A DNA stretch of 64,000 nt from Rhizobacter terrae (GTDB lineage Bacteria > Pseudomonadota > Gammaproteobacteria > Burkholderiales > Burkholderiaceae_C): assembly GCF_003852895.1 (NCBI RefSeq), contig NZ_QUSW01000004.1:434001-498000 (forward strand). Direction: 5' to 3'. The notes below the pieces were generated by a model. The model had not been told where the DNA came from. It saw only the letters and a list, made by a program, of their open reading frames with translations, and ran no database searches. The translations under genes and the position numbers were made by a program. This document shows, in pieces, positions 41,963 to 51,229 of the stretch (its first letter is position 1; every line of letters starts with the position of its first letter).

Positions 41963-43525
41963 TCATTGCATCACCGACGCCAGCCGCGAGAGCATGCGCG
42001 AGGAGGTGTCCGACAAGGCATTGGCCGTGCCGTCCAGGAGTTGGGCGTGCGAGTGCCCCGCCTGCAAGGTGCCGTCCAGCGAGCCGACCTCGCCGTCCAT
42101 CTCGCGCACGCGGCCGGTCTGCCGCTCGAACGAGGTGCGGAAGCCCTGCACGTCGCTGGACATCGCTTCGATCAGTTGCCGGTTCTGCGCCGCCGACGAC
42201 TCCAGCGCCGCGATGCGCGCCGCGCAGTCGTCCATCAGCTCGCGTGTCTTGCTCACCGACTGCTCGGTGCTGGCCAACTGCTGGTTGATGTCGTCGCTCG
42301 CACGGCGGATTTCCACCGCGGCGGTCTGCGTGTCTTCCGACAGCCTGCGAATGGATTGCGCCACGACGTTGAAGCCACGGCCCGCCTCGCCGGCGCGTGC
42401 AGCTTCCACCGCGGCGTTCATTGACAAGAGCCGCGTGGTGGACGAGATGCGCGCGATGCTTTCGGTGAAGCTGGCGATCTGGTTGCGGCTGCGGCCCAGC
42501 GCCTGGGTCACTTCCTGCAGGCCGTGCATCTGCGCGACGGTGGCCTTCACCTGCTGCGCCACCACGTTGGCATCGCCGGCCTGCTGGCGCGAGGTGGCCA
42601 TCGAGGTGTGGCAGGTCTGCGTGAGGGATTCGAGTTCGGCCAGCGCCTTGCGCGAGTCCTCGCCCATGGCGCCGAAGGAGTCGCGGAAGTGCGCCACCAT
42701 GGCCGAGAGCTGCTCGTTGGCCTGGCGCATGTCGCCGTTGAGCTGGGCGAGCTGCCGCCCGTCGCTGTCCAGCCGCTGCGCGCTCTCGTGCACTTCGCCC
42801 AGCAGGCGCTCGACCTCGTCGGTGCGTGCCAGGCGCTTCATCAGCCGCCAGTAGAAGACCAGGCCCAGCAGCACGCCACCGCAGGCCGCGCCGGCCAGGC
42901 CCATGAGCATGCTGCGGAAGTTGTCGTCGCGCAGTTGCGCCGCGCGAAGCAGTTCGGCGCTCTGGTTGTTCTGGATGGAGCTGGAGAGATCGTCGATGCG
43001 CTTGAGCGGATCGGCGATGGCTGCGAGCATCTCCAGCGCCTTGTCGTTCTCGCGCTTGCGAGCCGCGACCACCACCTTCATGCGCGGGGGCTTCACGCTG
43101 TCCACCAGCCGCGCCATTTCGTCGACCTCGGCGTTGGCAGGCAGTGCCTGCTTCAAGGCCGTGATCGCGTCTTCGAGCTTGGATGCCGCGGCGATCGAGG
43201 CCACGGCCGATGCGCGCACCTTGTCGGAATCCGTGAGCGCAATGGTCTGCATGAGCAGCCGGTCCACCTCCAGGATGGCCAGGCGGGTGGCCGTGGCCGC
43301 CTGCATGCGGGCGTCGCCTTCACGCTCGACCGCGGCCACGTCGCGCAGCATGCGCCACATCAGCACGCCCGAGGTCCCGGCCACGCCCAGCACGAGCAGG
43401 ATCATCAGCATCGCGAACACGGTGACCTGGCGCTTCCATTGCGTCACGCCACCCTGTCGCGCAGGAGCCGCAGCGGCGGACGCATCCCGCGTCCGGCCGA
43501 ACAGCTTCTTGAACATGGAACCCAT
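41963..43525 (-). CDS. Methyl-accepting chemotaxis-type receptor
   Basis: A 520-residue membrane receptor. TM1 is at about 35-57, a helical periplasmic domain of about 150 residues follows, and TM2 is at about 205-227. The cytoplasmic part is a long Ala/Gln-rich coiled coil with the signalling tip ISSTTRLLSMNAAVEAARAG (residues 360-379, continuing EAGRGF) and the usual flanking helices. No clear HAMP consensus is seen after TM2. Methylation-type QQ/EE pairs are present. It lies between a di-haem peroxidase and a cupredoxin in a tight operon, so it may sense redox state or a peroxide-linked signal. Confidence 0.9.
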   Translation of the reverse strand: MGSMFKKLFGRTRDASAAAAPARQGGVTQWKRQVTVFAMLMILLVLGVAGTSGVLMWRMLRDVAAVEREGDARMQAATATRLAILEVDRLLMQTIALTDSDKVRASAVASIAAASKLEDAITALKQALPANAEVDEMARLVDSVKPPRMKVVVAARKRENDKALEMLAAIADPLKRIDDLSSSIQNNQSAELLRAAQLRDDNFRSMLMGLAGAACGGVLLGLVFYWRLMKRLARTDEVERLLGEVHESAQRLDSDGRQLAQLNGDMRQANEQLSAMVAHFRDSFGAMGEDSRKALAELESLTQTCHTSMATSRQQAGDANVVAQQVKATVAQMHGLQEVTQALGRSRNQIASFTESIARISSTTRLLSMNAAVEAARAGEAGRGFNVVAQSIRRLSEDTQTAAVEIRRASDDINQQLASTEQSVSKTRELMDDCAARIAALESSAAQNRQLIEAMSSDVQGFRTSFERQTGRVREMDGEVGSLDGTLQAGHSHAQLLDGTANALSDTSSRMLSRLASVMQ

Positions 43526-43543
43526 GGGAAAAGTCGGTGCCGG

Positions 43544-44584
43544 TTACTGAGGCAGTTGCGGGACGACCAGCGGCTTCTGCTTGCCGGTCAGGGCCTTCAT
43601 GAAGGCGACGAGGTCGTCCTTCTCCTGCTCGCTCAGCGTCAGCGGCTTCATGCTGGTCGACAGGTTGGTCTTGTCGTCGCCGCCACGCACGTAGTGCTCC
43701 ACCACGTCCTTGAGCGTGGCCGCCGAGCCGTTGCGGAAGTACGGCGCGGTCAGTTCGATGTCGCGCAGGCCCGGCGTCTTGAAGGCGCCTTGCATGCTGG
43801 CCACCTTGCGGATGGCAAAGCGGCCCGGGTCGGCTTCGCCGTCGCCCTGCTTGGCCAGGCCGATGTTGTGGAAGCCGTTGTCGGTGAAGTTGGGCGCCGA
43901 GTGGCAGGCGGCGCAGTTGCCCTTGCCGGCATCGGTGAAGACCTTGAAGCCGCGCCATTGCTGCGCCGTCATGGCCTTCTTGTCGCCGGCCAGCCAGCGG
44001 TCAAAGGGCGAGTCGTTGACGACGACGGTGCGCTCGAAGGCGGCGATCGCCTTGGCGATGGTCTCTTCCTTCACGCCTTCGCCGGGGTAGGCCTTCTCGA
44101 ACATCTCCACGTACAGCGGCACGGCCTTCAGGCGGGCGAGCGACTGCGTGAAGTCGGTGTTCATCTCCTGGGGGGTCTTCATGGGCCCGAGCGCCTGGTC
44201 TTCCAGCGACTTCTTGCGGCCGTCCCACATGAACTGGGTGTTGTAGGCGGTGTTGAGAACGGTCGGCGTGGCGCGGCCCAGCACCTGGCCGCCCCAGCCC
44301 ACGGCGGTCTTGAGGCCGTCGGACCAGCCCAGCGACGGGTTGTGGCAGCTGGCGCAGGACATGGCGCCGTTGCCCGACATGCGCGGGTCGAAGAACAAGG
44401 CCTGGCCCAGCGCGATGCGCGCGGGGTTGCTGACGTTGTCGGCCGGCATGGGAACGGCAGGGAGCTGCCACGCCTTGTCGGCCGCCGTCGGCGCAGGCGC
44501 CCAGTGGGCGGCGTCAGCCGCGAGGCTGGGGAGGGCGGCGCACAACAGTGCGGCCAGCGAGGTGTTCAACAGCATGCGGTCCAT
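43544..44584 (-). CDS. Di-haem cytochrome c peroxidase (MauG/CcpA family)
   Basis: A 346-residue periplasmic enzyme that reduces hydrogen peroxide with electrons from small carriers, or oxidises protein residues as MauG does. The signal peptide ends at LAA-DAA. Haem sites are CASCH (77-81) and CAACH (224-228), with the expected blocks LGQALFFDPRMSG, QFMWDGRKKSLEDQA and FKTPGLRDIELTAPYFRNGS. ATG 44584 has a GGAG ribosome site, so the GTG at 44593 is less likely. It is the first gene of the operon with a chemoreceptor, a cupredoxin and a cytochrome. Confidence 0.92.
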   Translation of the reverse strand: MDRMLLNTSLAALLCAALPSLAADAAHWAPAPTAADKAWQLPAVPMPADNVSNPARIALGQALFFDPRMSGNGAMSCASCHNPSLGWSDGLKTAVGWGGQVLGRATPTVLNTAYNTQFMWDGRKKSLEDQALGPMKTPQEMNTDFTQSLARLKAVPLYVEMFEKAYPGEGVKEETIAKAIAAFERTVVVNDSPFDRWLAGDKKAMTAQQWRGFKVFTDAGKGNCAACHSAPNFTDNGFHNIGLAKQGDGEADPGRFAIRKVASMQGAFKTPGLRDIELTAPYFRNGSAATLKDVVEHYVRGGDDKTNLSTSMKPLTLSEQEKDDLVAFMKALTGKQKPLVVPQLPQ

Positions 44585-44630
44585 GGATTCCACTCCAGTG
44601 ATGTTTTCCGGCCTCCCCGAAAGGCCGACG

Positions 44631-44650
44631 CACCTTTGTGAAACAAGGTG
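44631..44650. promoter_or_regulatory. Inverted repeat upstream of the peroxidase operon
   Basis: CACCTTTGTGAAACAAGGTG has the arms CACCTT/AAGGTG around an eight-base centre with further partial symmetry (TTGTGAAACAA). It lies about 47 bases upstream of the peroxidase start, in the 202-base gap to rlmB, where an operator could control the operon. No regulator gene is adjacent. Confidence 0.3.
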
Positions 44651-44786
44651 TCATCACTGCGATCTTCGGCCGTTGATCGCACGGACTTGAATGGAAAAGC
44701 GGGAGAAATGCCGCCCTTTTGGGCGTGGAAAACCCTGGAGCCGGGGCCGGCCAGGCCGCGGCAAGCGCCTTGTCCCGCCTTGCGGA

Positions 44787-45518
44787 TCAGCCGCGCTGTC
44801 GCACCGCCTCGTACAGGCAGATGCCCGAGGCCACCGACACGTTCAGGCTCTCGACCGCGCCCTTCATGGGCAGACGCACGAGTTCGTCGCAGGTCTTGGT
44901 GGTGAGCTGGCGCATCCCTGCGCCTTCGGCCCCGAGCACCAGGGCTACCGGGCCGCTCAGGTCCACCTCATACAGCGACTTCTGCGCCGCGTCCGAGGTG
45001 CCGATGACCCGGATGTTGCGCTCCTTCAATTCGTTCAAGGTGCGCGCCAGGTTGGTGACCATGAAGTAAGGCACGGTCTCGGCCGCGCCGCTGGCCACCT
45101 TGGCCACCGTCGCGTTGATGCCCACCGCATGGTCCTTGGGCGCAATCACGGCATGGGCTCCGGCGCCGTCGGCCACACGCAGGCAGGCGCCCAGGTTGTG
45201 CGGGTCGGTGATGCCGTCCAGCACCAGCACCAGGGGGTCGCCATCGACGGCGTCGAGCGTGTCGTCCAGCGAATGGCTCATCTGCACGGCGTTGACCCGC
45301 GCCACCACGCCCTGGTGGCGATGGGTGCCACACATCTTCTGCAGGCGCTCGTCGTCGCTGTCGATGACCTTGGTGCCGGCCTCCTTGGCGCGCTCCACGA
45401 ACTGGCGCATGCGCTGGTCGCGCCGGGTGGCATCGACGTGCACTTCCACGATGGACTGGGGGGCGGTCTTCAGCCGCACGGTCACGGCGTGGAAGCCGAA
45501 CAGGATCTTGTTACTCAT
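44787..45518 (-). CDS. rlmB: 23S rRNA (guanosine-2'-O)-methyltransferase (RlmB type)
   Basis: A 243-residue SPOUT methyltransferase that methylates a 23S rRNA guanosine. The N-terminal substrate-binding domain starts MSNKILFGFHAVTVRLK; SPOUT motifs are LVLDGITDPHNLGACLRVADGAGA, LVLGAEGAGM and LPMKGAVESLNVSVASGICLYEAVRQR. The ATG 45518 gives the standard length; an upstream in-frame ATG is less likely. It stands alone, divergent from glpQ. Confidence 0.94.
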   Translation of the reverse strand: MSNKILFGFHAVTVRLKTAPQSIVEVHVDATRRDQRMRQFVERAKEAGTKVIDSDDERLQKMCGTHRHQGVVARVNAVQMSHSLDDTLDAVDGDPLVLVLDGITDPHNLGACLRVADGAGAHAVIAPKDHAVGINATVAKVASGAAETVPYFMVTNLARTLNELKERNIRVIGTSDAAQKSLYEVDLSGPVALVLGAEGAGMRQLTTKTCDELVRLPMKGAVESLNVSVASGICLYEAVRQRG

Positions 45519-45622
45519 GCCGGGGATGGTAGCCGCTACCTTCGGCCACGGGTTCATGGGTCTGTCATGCGCCCTGGATACCGTGCTGCGCCCGCCAACA
45601 ACCCCAACGAGGAGACCTCCGG

Positions 45623-46861
45623 ATGAAACTGCTCGCCCGTGCCAGCGCTATCGCCCTGGCTGCCATCACCCTGGCCGCGGCCCTTCCCGCCTGCGCCCAC
45701 GACCTCGGCCAACGCCATGCCGACAACGCGCCGATCGTCATCGGCCACCGCGGCGGCGCCACCGCCTACCTGCCCGACCACACGCTGGAAAACTACGCGC
45801 TGGGCATCGAGCTGGGCGCCGACTTCGTGGAGCCTGACCTGGTCGCCACCAAGGATGGCCACCTGATCGCCCGCCACGAGCCCAACCTCATCGACACCAC
45901 CGATGTGAAGAGCCACCCGGAGTTCGCCTCGCGCCGCCGCACGGTGACCCTGGACGGCGTGCCCACCGACGGCTTCTGGGCCAGCGACTTCACGCTCGCC
46001 GAGATCAAGACCCTGCACGCCGTGCAGCCACTGGGCGACCGCGACCCGGCCTTCAACGGCAAGTTCCAGATCCCGAGCTTCGAGGAGATCATCGAGTTCG
46101 TGAAGCGCAAGTCGCGCGAGGAAGGCCGCCAGATCGGCATCTACCCCGAGACCAAGCACCCGACCTACCACCAGAGCATCGGCCTGCCGCTGGAAGACCG
46201 CCTGCTGGCCGCACTGACCCGCGCCGGCTGGAACCACCGCAGCGCGCCGGTGTTCATCCAGTCCTTCGAGACGGCCAACCTGAAGTACCTGCGCACAAAG
46301 ACCAGCGTGCGCCTGGTGCAGTTGGTGGATGCGGACGATGTGAACCCGGATGGCAGCCTGGCCTTCAACAAGCCCTACGACAAGCCGTACGACTGGGTCG
46401 TGTCCGGCCGCGCCGGCCTGTTCAGCGACCTGCTCACGCCCGCGGGCCTCGCCGAGGTGCGCACCTATGCCGACGGCGTCGGCCCCTGGAAGGTCTACCT
46501 GATGAGCACCGCCTGCAAGAAGGTCGTGGCTGGCGCCTGCCAGGACGTGACCGGTGACGGTCTGGTGGACGAGCGTGACCGCGGCCTGCTGCCCGCCACC
46601 GCCATCGTGGCCAACGCGCACAAGCTGGGCCTGGTGGTGCATCCCTACACCTTCCGCCCCGAACAGAAGCGCCTGGCCAGCGACTACCAGGGCTCGCCCG
46701 TGAGCGAGATCCAGGCCTTCTATGAAATGGGCGTGGATGGCGTGTTCTCGGATGCCGCCGACATCGCCTTCGTGGCCCGCGCGAAGTTCCTGCTGAAGAC
46801 GGACCCGAACTACGCGAAGTGCCTCGTCAACGAGCACAAGTGCGCGAAGAACCGCGACTGA
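45623..46861 (+). CDS. glpQ: Periplasmic glycerophosphodiester phosphodiesterase
   Basis: A 412-residue exported enzyme that releases glycerol-3-phosphate from glycerophosphodiesters. The signal peptide is MKLLARASAIALAAITLAAAL and cleavage is near CAHA. The catalytic TIM-barrel begins VIGHRGGATAYLPDHTLENYALGIELGADFVEPDLVATKDGHL, with the His pair and Glu/Asp calcium ligands. A late EF-hand-like sequence DVTGDGLVDERD (in a Cys-flanked insert) may bind Ca2+. GGAGACC lies before the ATG. No transporter gene for the product is adjacent. Confidence 0.95.
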   Translation: MKLLARASAIALAAITLAAALPACAHDLGQRHADNAPIVIGHRGGATAYLPDHTLENYALGIELGADFVEPDLVATKDGHLIARHEPNLIDTTDVKSHPEFASRRRTVTLDGVPTDGFWASDFTLAEIKTLHAVQPLGDRDPAFNGKFQIPSFEEIIEFVKRKSREEGRQIGIYPETKHPTYHQSIGLPLEDRLLAALTRAGWNHRSAPVFIQSFETANLKYLRTKTSVRLVQLVDADDVNPDGSLAFNKPYDKPYDWVVSGRAGLFSDLLTPAGLAEVRTYADGVGPWKVYLMSTACKKVVAGACQDVTGDGLVDERDRGLLPATAIVANAHKLGLVVHPYTFRPEQKRLASDYQGSPVSEIQAFYEMGVDGVFSDAADIAFVARAKFLLKTDPNYAKCLVNEHKCAKNRD

Positions 46862-46869
46862 TGGACTGA

Positions 46870-46896
46870 GTCCCTCTTCCCTCGCGGGAGAGGGAC
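46870..46896. terminator. Stem-loop between glpQ and the membrane-protein gene
   Basis: GTCCCTCT (46870-46877) pairs perfectly with AGAGGGAC (46889-46896), with a further CCC/GGG pairing inside. It fills the short gap between the convergent glpQ and DUF1624-type genes and touches the latter's stop codon. No T run follows on either side. Similar CCCTCTCCC...GGGAGAGGG hairpins are common intergenic sequences in proteobacteria. Confidence 0.45.
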
Positions 46897-47625
46897 CTAC
46901 CGCAGCTGCAGCACCAGCAGGACCAGCCCGATCAGCACCGGCTGGTGCAGCATGTAGAAGCTCAGGCTCCACCGGCCGAGCACGGCCATCGGGTGCAAGG
47001 CCCGGGGCAGCGGGCCGGTGAGCCATTCGCGGCGGTGCGCCAGCACCCATTGGCCGGCGGCCATCCCCCACCACATCACGCCGATCCACGGCAGCACCGG
47101 CACGTAGTCTTCCGTCGCCGGACGGTGCGTGATCAGGCCCACCCAGTTGGTCAGCCGCGAATCGAAGAACGGCTCGTGAATGAAGCGCGGCAAGGCGATC
47201 GCCACCGCACCGGCGATCCACAGCCACACCCCGCCCCGCGCCGTCAGCCGCACGAGGATGAGCATCACCGCAATGCCGTGCAGCACGCCGAAGTGGATGA
47301 AGCGTTCCTTGAACATGAGCCACGAGCCGATGCTCACCAGCACCGCGCAGCCCGCCACCTGCGCCCAGCGCCGCCAGAAACGCGGCCAGGTCTGCGCCTG
47401 CCCGAAGGCCACCGCCTGCCCCAGCCCCGCCACGAACAGGAACAGGCTGACGATGCAGGTGCGCTGGTGCAGCCAGAACGGATCAGCGTAGAAGTTCTGC
47501 CGCGTGATGCCGTAGTGGGCCAGGTCGAAGCTGAAATGAAAAATGGCCATCCAGACGATGGCCACCGCCCGCAGGGCGTCGAGTCGGTCGAATCGGTCGC
47601 GTGGTGGTGTGGGTGATGTGTTCAC
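46897..47625 (-). CDS. Heparan-alpha-glucosaminide N-acetyltransferase-like (DUF1624) membrane protein
   Basis: A 242-residue inner-membrane protein with about seven TMs. The N-terminal block RFDRLDALRAVAIVWMAIFHFSFDLAHYG is characteristic of DUF1624 and related acyltransferases that carry acyl groups across a membrane. A late LPWIGVMWWGMAAGQWVLAH and SFYMLHQPVLIGLVLLVL match the family C terminus. The GTG start at 47625 overlaps the stop of the preceding gene (GTGA); the reading frame continues upstream without membrane character. The acceptor in bacteria is unknown. Confidence 0.85.
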   Translation of the reverse strand: MNTSPTPPRDRFDRLDALRAVAIVWMAIFHFSFDLAHYGITRQNFYADPFWLHQRTCIVSLFLFVAGLGQAVAFGQAQTWPRFWRRWAQVAGCAVLVSIGSWLMFKERFIHFGVLHGIAVMLILVRLTARGGVWLWIAGAVAIALPRFIHEPFFDSRLTNWVGLITHRPATEDYVPVLPWIGVMWWGMAAGQWVLAHRREWLTGPLPRALHPMAVLGRWSLSFYMLHQPVLIGLVLLVLQLR

Positions 47626-48035
47626 CCGCGCGACGATAGCGCAGGTTGCGTGGCCCGCTTCAGCCCCATGAACTCCAGCTCCGCCAGCACCAGCACTGCA
47701 AAGGCCTGCGCCGCGATGAAGGCATGGCCCAGGGCGTTGGGCTGGAAGGCGCCGCCCAGCGACACCCATGCGGAATCGGCGAACCACAACGCGTTCAGGG
47801 CGATCACGGCCCACACCGCCGCCGAGGGCACGACCGCCTTGGCGGCCAGCCACAGCAGGAAGCCGGCCCAGGGGAACAGCGCGCCCCCGGCGGCGACCAG
47901 CAGCGACGACGGCAGGTGCAGCACATCCTGAAGCACGCTGGCGCCCAGCGACATGGCGACACCGGCGGCAACGCTGATCCAGGCATCGGCCTTCAGGACG
48001 CGGCGAAGGAACGGGGTCATGGTGAGGTGGCTCAT
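47622..48035 (-). CDS. Small integral membrane protein of unknown function
   Basis: A 137-residue protein with four hydrophobic segments (about 20-38, 42-68, 70-92 and 108-127) and a single polar loop. It is preceded by AAGGAGAG at good spacing. The sequence (VLKADAWISVAAGVAMSLGA onward) resembles small SPW/DoxX-like four-helix membrane proteins, but I cannot assign a family. It starts an operon with the acyltransferase-like gene, with overlapping stop and start, and is divergent from an XRE regulator 118 bases away. Confidence 0.75.
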   Translation of the reverse strand: MSHLTMTPFLRRVLKADAWISVAAGVAMSLGASVLQDVLHLPSSLLVAAGGALFPWAGFLLWLAAKAVVPSAAVWAVIALNALWFADSAWVSLGGAFQPNALGHAFIAAQAFAVLVLAELEFMGLKRATQPALSSRG

Positions 48036-48153
48036 GGTTTCTCTCCTTGGCTCAGGGGGTGGGACATGGCGCCATGGTCGGCAACCCCGCGCACCGCGGC
48101 CATAACCTGCGAGGTCATGGAAGCCGATCCGCCGCTGGGCTATCGTCACTCCC

Positions 48154-48978
48154 ATGCACGCAGCCACCCTCCCCCATGCCAACGTCGGCAGCCTCATCCG
48201 CCAATGGCGGCAGCGCCGGCACCTGAGCCAGCTCGACCTCGCCTGCGAGGCCGACATCTCCACCCGGCACCTGAGCTACGTCGAGACCGGACGCTCCTCG
48301 CCCAGCCGCGAGATGCTGATGCACCTGGCCGAGCGGCTGAACGTGCCGCTGCGCGAGCGCAACCAGTTGCTGGCGGCCGCGGGCTTTGCGCCCATCTACC
48401 GGGAGCGTCCCTTGAGCGATCCGGCCCTCGCGCCCGCCCGCCAGGCGGTGGAGCTCGTGCTCAAAGGCCATGAACCCTATCCGGCCCTGGCAGTGGACCG
48501 CCACTGGAACATGCTGGCGCACAACCGCACCGTGCCGCTGCTGCTGGCCAGCGTGGATCCGGACATGCTCAAGCCGCCGGTGAACGTGCTGCGGCTGAGC
48601 CTGCATCCGCGCGGCCTGGCCAAGCGCATCGTGAACCTGGCGCAATGGCGCGAGCACCTCTTCCTGCGACTGAAGCACCAGATCGACCAGAGCGCCGACC
48701 CGGTGCTGGTGGAGTTGCTGCACGAGCTGCAGGCGATTCCCTTCGACGCCTCGCAGTCGCACGGCCCCGCCATCGACCCCGCCGGCCTGGCCGTGCCGCT
48801 CCAGTTCAACACCGAGATGGGCGTGATGTCCTTCATCAGCACCACCACCGTGTTCGGCACGCCGGTGGATGTGACGCTGTCGGAGCTGGCATTGGAGACC
48901 TTCTTCCCGGCCGACGACCACACAGCGGAATTGCTGCGTCGCCTGGGTGACGGACAAGGCACGCCCGGGCAGCGATAA
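48154..48978 (+). CDS. XRE-family regulator with MmyB-like ligand-binding domain
   Basis: A 274-residue regulator. The helix-turn-helix (about 10-65) is VGSLIRQWRQRRHLSQLDLA followed by DISTRHLSYVETGRSSPSREM. The C-terminal domain (about 90-265) is PAS-like, as in the MmyB group, with LAVDRHWNMLAHNRTVPLLL and an F-rich core ending FFPADDHTAELL. It is followed by a molybdopterin oxidoreductase gene 22 bases downstream on the same strand, and divergent from a membrane-protein pair; both are candidate targets. Confidence 0.88.
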   Translation: MHAATLPHANVGSLIRQWRQRRHLSQLDLACEADISTRHLSYVETGRSSPSREMLMHLAERLNVPLRERNQLLAAAGFAPIYRERPLSDPALAPARQAVELVLKGHEPYPALAVDRHWNMLAHNRTVPLLLASVDPDMLKPPVNVLRLSLHPRGLAKRIVNLAQWREHLFLRLKHQIDQSADPVLVELLHELQAIPFDASQSHGPAIDPAGLAVPLQFNTEMGVMSFISTTTVFGTPVDVTLSELALETFFPADDHTAELLRRLGDGQGTPGQR

Positions 48979-49000
48979 AGCCAGGCAGCAAGGAGACACG

Positions 49001-51229
49001 ATGAGCACCACGGCCGCCAACGAGACCAGCCACTACCGCATCTGCCCCATCTGCGAGGCCTGCTGCGGCCTGGAGGTGCGCATGTCGGACCGCAAGGTGA
49101 TCGGCATCCGCGGCGCCGAGGCCGACCCCTTCAGCAAGGGCTACATCTGCCCCAAGGGCGTGGCGGTGAAGGACCTGCACGAAGACCCGGACCGCATCCG
49201 CACGCCGCTCATCAAGCGCAACGGCCAGTTCGTACCGGCCAGCTGGGACGACGCCTTCGAGGAGATCGAGCGCCGGCTCCCGCCCATCCTCGCTAAGCAT
49301 GGCCGCGATGCACTGGGTGCGTCGCTGGGCAACCCGTCGTCGCACAAGTACGGGCTCATCCTCTACACCACGCGGCTGCTCAAGACGATGGGCAGCAAGA
49401 ACCTGTTCTCCGCCTCCACGCTGGACCAGATGCCCAAGCAGCTGTCCAACGGCCTGATGTTCGGCCACTGGCTCACCCTGCCGGTGCCCGACATCGAACG
49501 CTGCGACTACCTGCTGATGCTGGGCGCCAACCCCATGGCCAGCAACGGCAGCCTGTGGACGGTGCCCGACTTCCGCGGCAAGGTGAAGGCCCTGCGCGCC
49601 CGCGGCGGCAAGCTGGTGGTGATCGACCCGCGCCGCACCGAGACGGCGGAGATCGCCGACGCGCACCACTTCATCCGCCCCGGCGGCGATGCCTTCCTGC
49701 TGCTGGGCATGGTGCACACGCTGTTCGACGAGAACCTGGTGAAACTGGGCCGGCTGGCCGGGCATGTGAACGGGCTGGAGGAGGTCCGTGCGGCGGTGAA
49801 AGACTTCGCACCCGAGGCCATGGCCGCACGCTGCGGCATCGAGGCCGGCGTGATCCGCGAGCTGGCCCGCACGCTGGCGACGACGCAGCACGCCGCCGTG
49901 TATGGCCGCATCGGCACCTGCGTGCAGGAGTTCGGCACGCTGAACTCCTGGCTGGTGGATGTGCTCAACGTGCTCACCGGCCACCTGGACGAACCCGGCG
50001 GCGCGATGTTCACCAAGGCCGCGGCCTTTGCTGCCAACACGACCGGCAAGCCCGGTTCGGGCCGCGGCGTGGTCACCGGCCGCTGGAAGAGCCGCGTCAG
50101 CGGATCGCCGGAGGTGTACGGCGAGATCCCGATGAACTGCATGGCCGAGGAGATGGAGACGCCAGGGCCCGGCCAGGTGAAGGCGCTCATCACCGTGGCG
50201 AGCAACCCGGTGCTGTCCGCACCCAACGGCCCGCGTCTGGCCGCGGCGCTGGACGGGCTCGACTTCATGGTCAGCCTGGACATCTACATCAACGAGACCA
50301 CGCGTCATGCGGACGTGATCCTGCCCGGTGTGTCGCCGCTGGAAGAGTCGCACTACGACGTGCCCTTCCCGATGTTCTCGCACCGCAACCACGCGCGATT
50401 CAGCGAGGCCATCCTGCCCGTGCCCGAGGGACAGCAGCAGGAGTGGAAGACCATGCTCAAGCTCATCGGCATCCTGCGCGGCAAGGGCGCGAAGGCCGAC
50501 GTGCTGGCACTGGACGACGAGCTGATGGCCGAGGACGTGAACAAGCAGATGGGAGAGCATGCCCAGGCGGTGCTCCAGGCGCTGTCGGGCCGCCGCGGGC
50601 CGGAACGCCTGCTGGACTACGCGCTGCGCACCGGGCCCTGGGGCGACCACTTCGGCCGCCAGCCCGACGGACTGAACCTCGACAAGGTGAGGGCTGCACC
50701 CGCCGGGCTGGACCTGGGCGCGCTGGCCCCGCGCATCCCGGAGGTGCTGCGCACGCCCTCGGGCAAGATCGAACTGGCGCCGCCGATGCTCATCGCCGAC
50801 GTCGAGCGCGCCCGCGCCGACCTGTCTCGCCCGGTGGACGACGTGGTCATCATCGGCCGCCGCCACGTGCGCTCCAACAATAGCTGGATGCACAACCTGC
50901 CGCTGCTGGCCAAGGGGCCCAACCGCTGCACGGCACTCATCCACCCGAGCGACGCCGAGCGCCTGGGCCTGGCCCACGGGGCGCAGGCCCGCATCACCGG
51001 ACGCAACGGCCACCCGATCCAAGCGCAGGTGGAGGTCAGCGACGAGATGATGCCCGGCGTCATCAGCGTGCCCCACGGATGGGGACACGACCTGCCGGAC
51101 GCCCAGCTCAAGCTCGCAGGCGAGCGGCCCGGCGCCAACCTGAACGCCGTGCTGGACGAGAAGCTGCTCGACCCGCTGTCGGGCAACGCCGTGCTCGGCG
51201 GCGTGCCGGTGACTGTGGCGCCGGCCTGA
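49001..51229 (+). CDS. Molybdopterin oxidoreductase with N-terminal [4Fe-4S] site
   Basis: A 742-residue enzyme of the DMSO-reductase superfamily. The iron-sulfur cysteines are Cys15, Cys18, Cys22 and Cys50 (CPICEACC...YICPKG). The molybdopterin regions include DYLLMLGANPMASNGSLW and the late RSNNSWMHNLPLL and ISVPHGWGHD blocks. No twin-arginine signal is present, so it is cytoplasmic. It lacks a second cluster domain of typical formate dehydrogenases. The substrate is unknown; the type is common with an upstream MmyB-like regulator. An AGGAG site precedes the ATG. Its stop abuts the stop of the convergent hydrolase gene (TGATCA). Confidence 0.9.
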   Translation: MSTTAANETSHYRICPICEACCGLEVRMSDRKVIGIRGAEADPFSKGYICPKGVAVKDLHEDPDRIRTPLIKRNGQFVPASWDDAFEEIERRLPPILAKHGRDALGASLGNPSSHKYGLILYTTRLLKTMGSKNLFSASTLDQMPKQLSNGLMFGHWLTLPVPDIERCDYLLMLGANPMASNGSLWTVPDFRGKVKALRARGGKLVVIDPRRTETAEIADAHHFIRPGGDAFLLLGMVHTLFDENLVKLGRLAGHVNGLEEVRAAVKDFAPEAMAARCGIEAGVIRELARTLATTQHAAVYGRIGTCVQEFGTLNSWLVDVLNVLTGHLDEPGGAMFTKAAAFAANTTGKPGSGRGVVTGRWKSRVSGSPEVYGEIPMNCMAEEMETPGPGQVKALITVASNPVLSAPNGPRLAAALDGLDFMVSLDIYINETTRHADVILPGVSPLEESHYDVPFPMFSHRNHARFSEAILPVPEGQQQEWKTMLKLIGILRGKGAKADVLALDDELMAEDVNKQMGEHAQAVLQALSGRRGPERLLDYALRTGPWGDHFGRQPDGLNLDKVRAAPAGLDLGALAPRIPEVLRTPSGKIELAPPMLIADVERARADLSRPVDDVVIIGRRHVRSNNSWMHNLPLLAKGPNRCTALIHPSDAERLGLAHGAQARITGRNGHPIQAQVEVSDEMMPGVISVPHGWGHDLPDAQLKLAGERPGANLNAVLDEKLLDPLSGNAVLGGVPVTVAPA

